Below, piece after piece: positions 1 through 5,132 of a DNA stretch of 5,132 nt. The notes under the pieces were generated by a model that had not been told where the DNA came from, ran no database searches, and saw only the letters and a program-made list of their open reading frames with translations. The position numbers were made by a program, and so were the translations under genes. Position 1 is the first letter of the stretch, and each line of letters opens with the position of its first letter. This DNA is from Betaproteobacteria bacterium SG8_40 (GTDB taxonomy: Bacteria > Pseudomonadota > Gammaproteobacteria > Burkholderiales > Eutrophovitaceae), in contig LJTS01000254.1 of NCBI GenBank assembly GCA_001304425.1, positions 1 to 5,132 on the forward strand, read 5' to 3'.

Positions 1-6
1 GTGCGT

Positions 7-219
7 ATGAGTGAAAACTACCTCGATACCATCGAGATTCGACTTCGAACGATGTTCGAACACGTCGCCAACGGCACTGAGTCCGTTGACGATGCTGTCA
101 GCTTCATCAAGGACGAGATCCTTGCAAGCTGGAAGCGCGGACGGGAGTCCGGTCGCTTACGAAAAACGACGCCCCGCAAGGGACGCCGCTTTAACAACAG
201 CAAGTCTACCACGAGGTAG
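7..219 (+). CDS. Small hypothetical protein with basic C-terminus
   Basis: I do not recognise this 70-residue protein. The first ~40 residues look soluble and mildly acidic, with heptad-like hydrophobic spacing (IEIRLRTMFEHV, then DDAVSFIKDEILASW), which suggests two short helices. From about K43 the chain becomes strongly basic (KRGRESGRLRKTTPRKGRRF) and ends in a polar Ser/Thr/Asn tail, as in small nucleic-acid-binding proteins; that is an inference from composition only. There is no signal peptide, membrane segment or cysteine. I chose the ATG at 7. A GTG at position 1 is in frame and would add two residues, and the gene could also begin left of the window, where the ribosome binding site would lie. 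The TAG stop is 14 bases before a strong terminator, so this is the last gene of its transcript, which supports it being real. Confidence 0.55.
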   Translation: MSENYLDTIEIRLRTMFEHVANGTESVDDAVSFIKDEILASWKRGRESGRLRKTTPRKGRRFNNSKSTTR

Positions 220-233
220 ATAACTGTCGAGAG

Positions 234-259
234 ACCCCGCCCAAAGGGCGGGGTTTTTT
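234..259 (+). terminator. Intrinsic terminator after the small ORF
   Basis: A perfect 8-bp GC stem (CCCCGCCC at 235-242 and GGGCGGGG at 246-253) encloses an AAA loop and is followed directly by six T residues (254-259). A234 can also pair with the first T. This is a textbook rho-independent terminator reading rightward. It ends the transcript of the small ORF and insulates the IS element from it. Confidence 0.93.
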
Positions 260-411
260 CGTGCTCCGTTTTGGCGCACCATCGTTTCGAAGATGATGCA
301 CAGAAACAATCTGAACTTGATCGCCCGATTGCAGCTAGGCCAGCACTGTAACAATTGGATCAGAGTTAACCGGTTTGCCGCGCCGCGTGAAGCGGCCGAT
401 GTTGGAGGGTG

Positions 412-434
412 ACCTCAACGGTTCGTCGCAACAC
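412..434 (+). repeat. IS30 left terminal inverted repeat
   Basis: The sequence starts ACCTCAAC and ends CGCAACAC. It matches the reverse complement of 1579-1601 at 20 of 23 positions, with mismatches at repeat positions 9, 11 and 15. The TCAAC...CGCAACA pattern is typical of IS30-family ends. Similarity does not continue clearly outward beyond about 409. Confidence 0.85.
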
Positions 435-465
435 TTTATCTTTGTTGGAAAGATGGGGTGTTCAG

Positions 466-1598
466 ATGAAACGCAGACGTCGGATATATTTTACAGCCGA
501 TCAGAAGAGGGAGATATGGGACCGCTGGCAACGCGGCGAGTCCATGAGTTCAATCGGGCGTGGTTTTGACCGGGATTCGTCTTCGATCTACCCCTTGTTA
601 TCACGGACAGGTGGCATTCGCCCTCCCGACCGTAAGCGCTCGAGATTATCCCTGACGTTGGTGGAGCGTGAAGAGATATCCAGAGGTCTTGAAGGCCGCT
701 TGTCGCTGCGTTGTATTGCCCGACGCTTGCGGCGCTCGGCCTCGACCATCAGTCGCGAAGTCAAGCGTAATGGCGGCATTGATCGCTATCGAGCGGTCCA
801 GTCTGATCAAGCCGCCTGGGATCGCGCCTGTCGCCCCAAGCTTTGCAAGCTGGCTTGCTACCCGGCCCTCAGCCGCACAGTATCCACAAAGCTTCAGTTG
901 AACTGGTCTCCTGAACAGATTGCAGGATGGCTTAAGCGGGCGCACCCGCAGGAAGAGCACAATCAGGTGTCGCACGAGACGATCTATCGCAGCTTATTCG
1001 TTCAAGCCCGCGGTGTGCTAAAGAAAGAGCTGGTTGAGCACCTTCGGTCGAAGCGGACGATGCGCCGATCCAAACCCGCAACCGGGAAGGGTCATGACCG
1101 CGGGCAAATCAAGGACATGATCTCGATCAGTGAGCGCCCGGCCTCGGTTGAGGATCGGGCGGTGCCGGGTCATTGGGAGGGTGACCTCCTCTGTTGGTGG
1201 AACGCCATACGCGTTACGTGATGTTGGTGAAACTGCTTGATAAGAGCACCCAGACGGTGGTGTCTGCGCTCATCAGGCAAGCGAAGACACTGCCGAGTGA
1301 ACTCTACAAATCGCTGACCTGGGACCGCGGCAAGGAACTCACGGATCATCGCCGGTTTAGCCTGGCAACCGACATCGATGTTTACTTCTGCGATCCGCAA
1401 AGCCCGTGGCAACGTGGTTCCAATGAGAATACCAATCGCCTGCTCAGGCAGTACTTCCCCAAGGGGACTGACTTGTCGGTTTACACGCAGGCTGATCTGA
1501 ATAAAGTGGCGCGTCAGCTAAACGAACGGCCAAGAAAAACGCTGGGCTTCGAAACGCCAGCAGAACGATTTAACGCGTGTGTTGCGTCGATCGGTTGA
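466..1598 (+). pseudogene. IS30-family DDE transposase, frameshifted by internal deletion
   Basis: The intact enzyme would bind the IS ends and catalyse copy-out/paste-in transposition. From ATG 466 the first frame has an N-terminal helix-turn-helix (FTADQKREIWDRWQRG), then the IS30-type second HTH (SLRCIARRLRRSASTISREV), WSPEQIAGWL, HETIYRSLF, and GHWEGDLL with the first catalytic Asp at residue 240. The frame then goes wrong and stops at 1219-1221. Homology resumes at 1194 in the +2 frame (LVERHTRYVML) and runs through the second Asp (TWDRGKE, codon 1323-1325), the Glu (SNENTNRLLRQYF, codon 1425-1427) and the ERPRKTLGF tail to TGA 1596-1598. Asp-to-Glu spacing is 33 residues, the IS30 DD(33)E signature. 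IS30 members have about ten residues between GDL(L/V) and LV(E/D)R; here only two bases remain, so about 28 bp were lost. Programmed frameshifting would not restore the missing conserved residues, so I call it inactive. The start is supported by a G-rich stretch at 455-458, which is a modest Shine-Dalgarno. Confidence 0.92.
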
Positions 1599-1601
1599 GG
1601 T
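1579..1601 (-). repeat. IS30 right terminal inverted repeat
   Basis: This is the partner of 412-434 (20 of 23 matches in inverted orientation). It overlaps the last codons and the TGA stop of the transposase, a common compact arrangement in IS30 elements. Confidence 0.85.
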
Positions 1602-1604
1602 GGC

Positions 1605-1802
1605 AACTGTACTCCGGACAAACTCGCGGAAGCGGTTGTGCCGTTGTTGCGCGATTCCCCGGAGCGCCGCCGCCAACTTTCGGCCTTCGAAAGGCTCGAC
1701 GACTTGATGACGCTTGGCGACACGACACCCAGTCGGCGCGCCGCCAACGTTGTGTTGGCGACGCATAAGCAGCATCAACGACGCTTCGAAACTGGCACGT
1801 AA
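1605..1802 (+). pseudogene. lpxB: C-terminal remnant of lipid-A-disaccharide synthase
   Basis: Immediately after the IS30 right end, a frame without a start codon reads CTPDKLAEAVVPLLRDSPER, then RRRQLSAFERLDDLMTLGD, PSRRAANVVLA, and a short basic tail to TAA 1800-1802. This matches the end of LpxB: the conserved Cys-x-Pro...Leu-Ala before the 'LLPLL' helix, then the Ala-Ala-x-x-Val-Leu last helix. LpxB (GT19, inner-membrane peripheral, usually ~380-400 residues) joins UDP-diacylglucosamine and lipid X to make the lipid A disaccharide. Only ~65 residues remain, without the GT-B catalytic core, so the fragment cannot work alone. Synteny supports the call: in many alphaproteobacteria lpxB converges on gltA. 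The frame happens to coincide with that of the transposase 3' part but is cut off from it by the TGA at 1596. Its last 28 bp overlap the 3' end of gltA. The assignment is from memory of the family, not from a search. Confidence 0.8.
1742..1760 (-). other. Stem-loop just downstream of gltA
   Basis: A perfect 7-bp stem (CGCCAAC at 1742-1748 pairing with GTTGGCG at 1754-1760) with a 5-base loop lies 14 bases past the gltA stop. No T-run follows on either strand, so it is not a standard intrinsic terminator. It could stabilise the gltA mRNA 3' end or assist termination. It also lies within the lpxB coding remnant, so it may only reflect codon sequence. Confidence 0.35.
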
Positions 1803-3067
1803 TCGCGCCGGGTCTCGCCGGTGTACAGCTGACGTGGACGTCCGATACGCTGGGACGGATCCTCAACCATTTCCTTCCATTGGGCAATCCAGCCGACGGT
1901 TCGGGCCAACGCGAACAACACGGTGAACATGGTCGTGGGAAACCCAAGCGCCTTCAAGGTAATGCCTGAATAAAAGTCGACGTTGGGATAGAGCTTCTTC
2001 TCGATAAAATACTCATCGTGTAAGGCGATGCGCTCGAGTTCCATCGCGACTTCGAGCAGCGGATCGTCCTGGATGCCAAGCTCCGACAACACCTCGTGGC
2101 ACGTCTTCTGGAGGATCTTCGCGCGCGGATCGTAGTTCTTGTACACGCGGTGACCAAAGCCCATCAGCCGGAATGGATCGTCTTTATCTTTGGCACGGGC
2201 AACAAATTCGGGAATACGCTCGGCCGTGCCGATCTCGCTCAACATATTGAGCGCTGCTTCGTTGGCGCCGCCGTGAGCCGGGCCCCACAGACAAGCACAG
2301 CCAGCAGCAACGCACGCAAACGGGTTCGCCCCGGACGACCCGGCAAGCCTTACGGTCGATGTCGAGGCATTTTGCTCGTGCTCGGCATGGAGGATGAATA
2401 TCCGGTCCATTGCGCGCGAAAGCACCGGATTGACCTTGTACTCCTCGCAGGGAACGGCGAAACACATCCTCAGGAAGTTCGATGCATAGTCGAGCTCGTT
2501 CAATGGATAAACGAACGGCTGGCCGACGTGATATTTGAACGCCATTGCCGCCAGCGTCGGGATCTTGGCGATCATCCGAATCGAAGCGACCATGCGCTGG
2601 TACGGATCGGAAATGTCCGTCGAGTCATGATAGAACGCCGACAGAGCGCCGACACAGCCAACCATAATCGCCATGGGATGAGCGTCACGTCGAAATCCCG
2701 TGAAGAATCGGCTCATCTGCTCATGAACCATCGTATGGTATGTGACGCGATGATCGAAGTCGGCTTTTTGGCTCGCCGTCGGCAGTTCGCCGTAGAGGAG
2801 AAGATAGCAAGTTTCGAGAAAGTCGCCGTGCTCGGCAAGCTGTTCGATCGGGTATCCGCGGTAAAGGAGGGTCCCTTCATCGCCGTCGATGTAGGAAATC
2901 TTCGACTCGCATGATCCGGTCGAGGTATAGCCCGGATCGTAAGTGAACCGACCAGTCTTCGCATAAAGGCTACCAATATCGATAACCTCCGGACCTATGG
3001 TCCCTGGGATGACGTCAAAGTCCCAGCTTTCGTTGCCGATTGTAAGTGACGCTGTCTTTTCGCTCAT
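1775..3067 (-). CDS. gltA: Citrate synthase, type II
   Basis: The enzyme condenses acetyl-CoA with oxaloacetate to give citrate and CoA, the entry step of the TCA cycle in the cytosol. It has 430 residues, against 427 in E. coli. All catalytic residues are visible: His265 in WGPAHGGANEA, His306 in MGFGHRVYK and Asp364 in NVDFYSG, aligning with E. coli His264, His305 and Asp362. HAEHEQNASTSTVR (228-240 region) and SSGANPFACVAAG are near-identical to the type II family. Residues equivalent to the E. coli NADH site (Tyr146, Arg164, Lys168, Cys207, plus His111) are kept, so NADH-inhibited hexamer behaviour is a fair inference. I chose ATG 3067: it has GGAG seven bases upstream and gives the family N-terminus (MSEKTASLTIG). 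A GTG at 3106 would add 13 unlikely residues. The gene follows gltX on the same strand with a 203-bp gap holding its own likely promoter, and its end overlaps the lpxB remnant tail to tail by 28 bp. Confidence 0.97.
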   Translation of the reverse strand: MSEKTASLTIGNESWDFDVIPGTIGPEVIDIGSLYAKTGRFTYDPGYTSTGSCESKISYIDGDEGTLLYRGYPIEQLAEHGDFLETCYLLLYGELPTASQKADFDHRVTYHTMVHEQMSRFFTGFRRDAHPMAIMVGCVGALSAFYHDSTDISDPYQRMVASIRMIAKIPTLAAMAFKYHVGQPFVYPLNELDYASNFLRMCFAVPCEEYKVNPVLSRAMDRIFILHAEHEQNASTSTVRLAGSSGANPFACVAAGCACLWGPAHGGANEAALNMLSEIGTAERIPEFVARAKDKDDPFRLMGFGHRVYKNYDPRAKILQKTCHEVLSELGIQDDPLLEVAMELERIALHDEYFIEKKLYPNVDFYSGITLKALGFPTTMFTVLFALARTVGWIAQWKEMVEDPSQRIGRPRQLYTGETRRDYVPVSKRR

Positions 3068-3074
3068 ATGCTGA

Positions 3075-3078
3075 CTCC
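3075..3078 (-). promoter_or_regulatory. gltA ribosome binding site
   Basis: On the minus strand GGAG lies seven bases before ATG 3067. It decides the start in favour of 3067 over the in-frame GTG at 3106, whose only GAGG is directly adjacent and too close. Confidence 0.7.
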
Positions 3079-3149
3079 AATCCCCCAGGATTCGGGCGCC
3101 ATCCACCTCGTGCGCTGACGCGCTGAGGCCCTTGTTTCGGCATGATTGG
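3077..3149 (-). other. Possible structured leader of gltA mRNA
   Basis: Within the predicted ~100-nt untranslated leader, CCAATC (from 3149-3144) can pair with GATTGG (from 3082-3077), which includes the first two G of the Shine-Dalgarno. Between them an inner stem-loop is possible: CCTC/GAGG plus GCGC/GCGC around a 4-base loop (3106-3128). Together they could fold the leader and partly mask the ribosome binding site. The helices are short and no known riboswitch class is recognised, so this is only a suggestion. Confidence 0.25.
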
Positions 3150-3172
3150 GGAGGACGCCGATAGAAGTGGCT

Positions 3173-3201
3173 ATTTTATTTGCCGCAGCGCGGCAAGTCC
3201 A
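3173..3201 (-). promoter_or_regulatory. Predicted sigma70-type promoter of gltA
   Basis: Reading leftward, TGGACT (3201-3196, 4 of 6 matches to TTGACA) and TAAAAT (3178-3173, 5 of 6 to TATAAT) are separated by exactly 17 bases. Transcription would start near 3166, giving a leader of about 100 nt before ATG 3067. Placement between gltX and gltA means gltA need not rely on read-through from gltX. This is motif-based only. Confidence 0.5.
3180..3196 (-). repeat. Inverted repeat in the gltA promoter spacer (candidate operator)
   Basis: A perfect palindrome with 7-bp arms and a 3-base centre (TTGCCGC / GCGGCAA) sits almost exactly between the -35 and -10 boxes, the classic place for a repressor site. 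The alternative is a terminator stem for gltX, but on the transcribed (minus) strand it is followed by ATAAAATAG and not by a U-tract, so I prefer the operator reading. I do not know which regulator would bind. Confidence 0.45.
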
Positions 3202-3270
3202 TGCACAGAAATTCAAAACACATCAATCGTTTCGATAAAATGACATCATCGCGTCACAGCGAGCGGGACG

Positions 3271-4695
3271 TCAAAGCCTGATCTGGTCGCCCAGCCGCGC
3301 AAGGGATTCGTCACGCCCGAGAATGGCGAGTACATCGAATATTCCTGGCGATGTCGTGCGGCCGGTTAGGGCCGCCCGCAACGGCTGGGCGATTTTGCCG
3401 AGTTTGAGTTGCTCCGCTTCGGCAAAGGACTTTATCGCCGGTTCGATCGTGTCCGCCGACCATGGCTCCACCGACGAGAGGGCCGGAACAAGTCTGGACA
3501 AGAGCATCATCGCGTCTCCGTCCATGAGTTTCATTGCGGCCGCGTCAAGTTCGAGCGGCCGTTCTGCGACGATGAAATTCGCCCCGTCGAGGAGGTCCTT
3601 CAGAGTCTTGGCTCGTTCCTTGAGAAGCGGCAGGGCGCGGCGCAATTGATCGCGATGCGACGGGGTCAGTCGAATCTCGAAGGCATCTCCCCCCGGTAGA
3701 TGCGGAAGTTCCGTCATGAGGAGATCGAATAGCGCTTCGTCGCTCTTCTGTCTGATGTAGTGGGCGTTGAGGCTTTCGAGCTTGGCGAAATCAAAGCGGG
3801 CCGCTCCACGATTGACATCGTCGACCTCGAACCAAGCGATCATTTGCTCGGTCGACATAATTTCGTCGTCGCCATGCGACCAAGCGAGGCGGACCAGGTA
3901 GTTTCGGATTGCTTCGGGCAAATAGCCCATAGCCCGGTACGCATCGACACCCAAGGCACCATGGCGTTTTGACAGCTTTGCGCCGTCCGATCCGTGGATC
4001 AGCGGAATATGCGCCATGACCGGCAGCGGCCAATCGAGCGCGTCGAAAAGGATTTTCTGGCGACCTGCGTTCGTCAGGTGATCGTCGCCACGGATGATAT
4101 GCGTGACGCCCATGTCGTAATCGTCGACGACGACGGCAAGCATATAGGTCGGCGTTCCGTCGGAACGCAGGATGATGAAGTCGTCGAGATCGCTGTTGGG
4201 AAAGCTCACCCGTCCCTGAACCCGATCCTCAATGACGGTTTCGCCCTCGAGCGGTGACTTGATGCGGACAACAGATGGCGTGCCCTGCGGAATTTCCGAG
4301 GAATCGCGGTCGCGCCACGTCCCATCATAACGAGGAAAGCGCCCCTCGGCCCTTGCCATGGCGCGCATCTCGTTGAGTTCCTCCGGCGTTTCGTAAGCGC
4401 GATATGCCTTGCCTTCCGCGAGCAGTTTCTCTGCGATTTCGCGATGCCTGTCGGCACGGGCAAACTGATAGTAGGGCGCGCCTTCCCAATCGATCCCCAG
4501 CCAGGACAGCCCGTCTATGATCGCGGCAATCGCGGCATCGGTTGATCGCTCCCGGTCGGTGTCCTCAATTCTGAGCAGCATCTTGCCGCCGCAGTGTTTC
4601 GCGTACAGCCAATTGAACAAAGCGGTTCGGGCGCCGCCGATATGGAGATAGCCGGTCGGCGAGGGGGCAAAACGGGTGACGACGGGACCAGTCAT
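3271..4695 (-). CDS. gltX: Glutamyl-tRNA synthetase
   Basis: This class I aminoacyl-tRNA synthetase attaches glutamate to tRNA-Glu in the cytosol. It has 474 residues, normal for the family. The Rossmann fold starts with RFAPSPTGYLHIGGART, holding the HIGH-type signature at 18-21; LRIEDTDRER (41-50) and the KMSKS-type loop KLSKRHG (240-246) complete the active site, and a helical anticodon-binding region follows from about 340 (ending LKLGKIAQPLRAALTG...). I chose ATG 4695 because it places RFAPSPTG at residue 8 as in E. coli; a TTG at 4752 would add 19 unlikely residues. No clear Shine-Dalgarno precedes either start. The four zinc ligands of E. coli GluRS (Cys98, Cys100, Cys125, His127) are replaced by Ala100, Glu102, Trp127 and Asp129, so no zinc site is expected. 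Most alphaproteobacteria lack GlnRS and make Gln-tRNA via GatCAB, often with two GltX proteins; whether this copy also charges tRNA-Gln cannot be judged here. An 83-bp gap separates it from the upstream hydrolase. Confidence 0.97.
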   Translation of the reverse strand: MTGPVVTRFAPSPTGYLHIGGARTALFNWLYAKHCGGKMLLRIEDTDRERSTDAAIAAIIDGLSWLGIDWEGAPYYQFARADRHREIAEKLLAEGKAYRAYETPEELNEMRAMARAEGRFPRYDGTWRDRDSSEIPQGTPSVVRIKSPLEGETVIEDRVQGRVSFPNSDLDDFIILRSDGTPTYMLAVVVDDYDMGVTHIIRGDDHLTNAGRQKILFDALDWPLPVMAHIPLIHGSDGAKLSKRHGALGVDAYRAMGYLPEAIRNYLVRLAWSHGDDEIMSTEQMIAWFEVDDVNRGAARFDFAKLESLNAHYIRQKSDEALFDLLMTELPHLPGGDAFEIRLTPSHRDQLRRALPLLKERAKTLKDLLDGANFIVAERPLELDAAAMKLMDGDAMMLLSRLVPALSSVEPWSADTIEPAIKSFAEAEQLKLGKIAQPLRAALTGRTTSPGIFDVLAILGRDESLARLGDQIRL

Positions 4696-4778
4696 GAAAC
4701 AATACAGCGAATATCCGATTTGCAGGACCGTCCACCACGCACCAGCGCTCAAACGGCAGTGAAACTATTGGGACAGCC

Positions 4779-5132
4779 TCAGCCAGAACGCGCTGTTAGC
4801 TTCTCGTGCAGCCACGCGAACGACGCGGGCGCCCATTCGCGATAGTGCTTGAAGGCACAATGGCCATCATCGGGGTACACCCGAGCTTCGCGTCCGGTAA
4901 CCGGGCCATGCTCCAGCATAAAGTAAATGTTGCCGATCGGCGCAAGGTGATCGTGCTTGCCGTTGATCATCAAAATCGGCTGAGTGATCTTGTCGAGAAT
5001 TCCGAGCTCGGAAAGCGCCCATTTCGAAAAAAGCTTCTCCTCGACTTCAATCGACCAGGGCTCGAACGATGGTGGTCCACCCGGCTCGCCAAAAACGAAG
5101 GTCGAGCGCGCATTACGCCCTTCAACGACTGT
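4779..5132 (-). CDS. Alpha/beta hydrolase, C-terminal part (FrsA-like)
   Basis: The frame is open to the right edge of the window; only the last 117 residues and the TGA stop are visible. The visible part carries the end of an alpha/beta-hydrolase fold: a beta strand leading to the acid (QPILMINGKHDHLAP, Asp61 of the fragment) and the catalytic His in VYPDDGHCAFKHY (His91), followed by an amphipathic last helix (EWAPASFAWLHEKL). The nucleophile Ser and oxyanion loop lie outside. The 'INGKxDxLxP' and 'DGH...HYREWxPxxxxWL' pattern resembles the FrsA/DUF1100-like esterases and the dihydroxypseudooxynicotine hydrolase group, so an esterase or C-C hydrolase on a small substrate is likely, but the substrate cannot be told. 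It runs in the same direction as gltX, 83 bp upstream of it. Co-transcription is possible but no functional link is evident. Confidence 0.82.
   Translation of the reverse strand, partial: TVVEGRNARSTFVFGEPGGPPSFEPWSIEVEEKLFSKWALSELGILDKITQPILMINGKHDHLAPIGNIYFMLEHGPVTGREARVYPDDGHCAFKHYREWAPASFAWLHEKLTARSG

Larger units (their letters stand above)
409..1604 (+). mobile_element. IS30-family insertion sequence (defective)
   Basis: The element is bounded by imperfect 23-bp inverted repeats (412-434 and 1579-1601) and carries one transposase gene filling nearly its whole length, with the stop codon inside the right repeat, as is usual for IS30. The span of about 1.2 kb is close to the family norm (IS30 itself is 1221 bp), less the ~28 bp lost from the transposase. 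Outer limits are uncertain by a few bases: repeat similarity ends near 409 on the left and 1604 on the right, and lpxB-like coding sequence resumes at about 1605. I see no matching 2-3 bp target duplication (AGG on the left, AAC on the right for these limits). It should be unable to move by itself but could be mobilised in trans if an intact relative is present. Confidence 0.88.

Noticed and set aside
382..396. Small hairpin GCCGC-GTGAA-GCGGC left of the IS
   Set aside because: Only a 5-bp stem with no T-run or linked gene; it is likely chance in GC-rich sequence.
1194..1598. A separate second ORF in the IS (as in two-ORF elements with programmed frameshifting)
   Set aside because: It is the 3' part of a single IS30 transposase. 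Conserved residues between the two halves are missing, and no slippery heptamer is seen at the junction, so a deletion explains it better.
1577..1768. Plus-strand frame MCCVDRLRWQLYSGQTRG... across the IS right end
   Set aside because: It is a different frame from both the transposase and the lpxB remnant, crosses the IS boundary and has no family resemblance; it is a shadow.
2096..2914. A 272-residue open frame on the plus strand
   Set aside because: It lies entirely antisense to gltA, whose frame is unmistakable; the translation has no recognisable domain, and long shadow frames are common opposite GC-rich genes.
3180..3196. Intrinsic terminator of gltX
   Set aside because: The stem is perfect, but on the transcribed strand it is followed by ATAAAATAG, not a U-tract. 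The T-rich side lies upstream of the hairpin in that direction.
4696..4778. Promoter for gltX in the gap after the hydrolase
   Set aside because: GATATT and TGTATT resemble -10 boxes, but no convincing -35 stands at the right distance, so I do not annotate one.

Overview
The window looks like chromosomal DNA from an alphaproteobacterium. It has a housekeeping block on the minus strand and an insertion-sequence scar on its left side. The lineage call rests on protein style (a 430-residue type II citrate synthase and a 474-residue GluRS without zinc ligands) and on synteny: lpxB converging on gltA, with gltX just upstream of gltA, is a familiar alphaproteobacterial arrangement. I cannot name a genus.

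Layout, left to right. At 7-219 (+) is a small unrecognised ORF with a basic C-terminus, followed by a strong intrinsic terminator (234-259). Positions 260-408 hold no gene I can support. An IS30-family element (about 409-1604) follows, with 23-bp imperfect terminal inverted repeats. Its transposase is broken by what looks like a 28-bp deletion just after the first catalytic Asp. Directly against the right end of the element is an open frame (1605-1802, +) that reads as the last ~65 residues of LpxB, the lipid A disaccharide synthase. The rest of lpxB is not on the other side of the element, so this is a rearrangement junction and not a simple insertion.

The remaining ~3.4 kb is a leftward gene series. 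It starts with the C-terminal part of an alpha/beta hydrolase (4779-5132, cut by the window edge), followed by gltX (3271-4695, glutamyl-tRNA synthetase) and gltA (1775-3067, citrate synthase). The gltA stop lies inside the lpxB remnant, giving a 28-bp tail-to-tail overlap. The 203-bp gltX-gltA gap contains a plausible sigma70-type promoter for gltA whose 17-bp spacer is almost filled by a perfect inverted repeat, then a ~100-nt leader with possible secondary structure.

The two intact enzymes are central metabolism: GltA feeds the TCA cycle, and GltX charges tRNA with glutamate. I see no CRISPR, tRNA, rRNA, phage module or new defence system. The most informative feature is the IS30/lpxB junction: either lpxB was truncated here in a strain that carries another copy or has altered lipid A, or IS copies recombined, or the assembly is chimeric at the IS.
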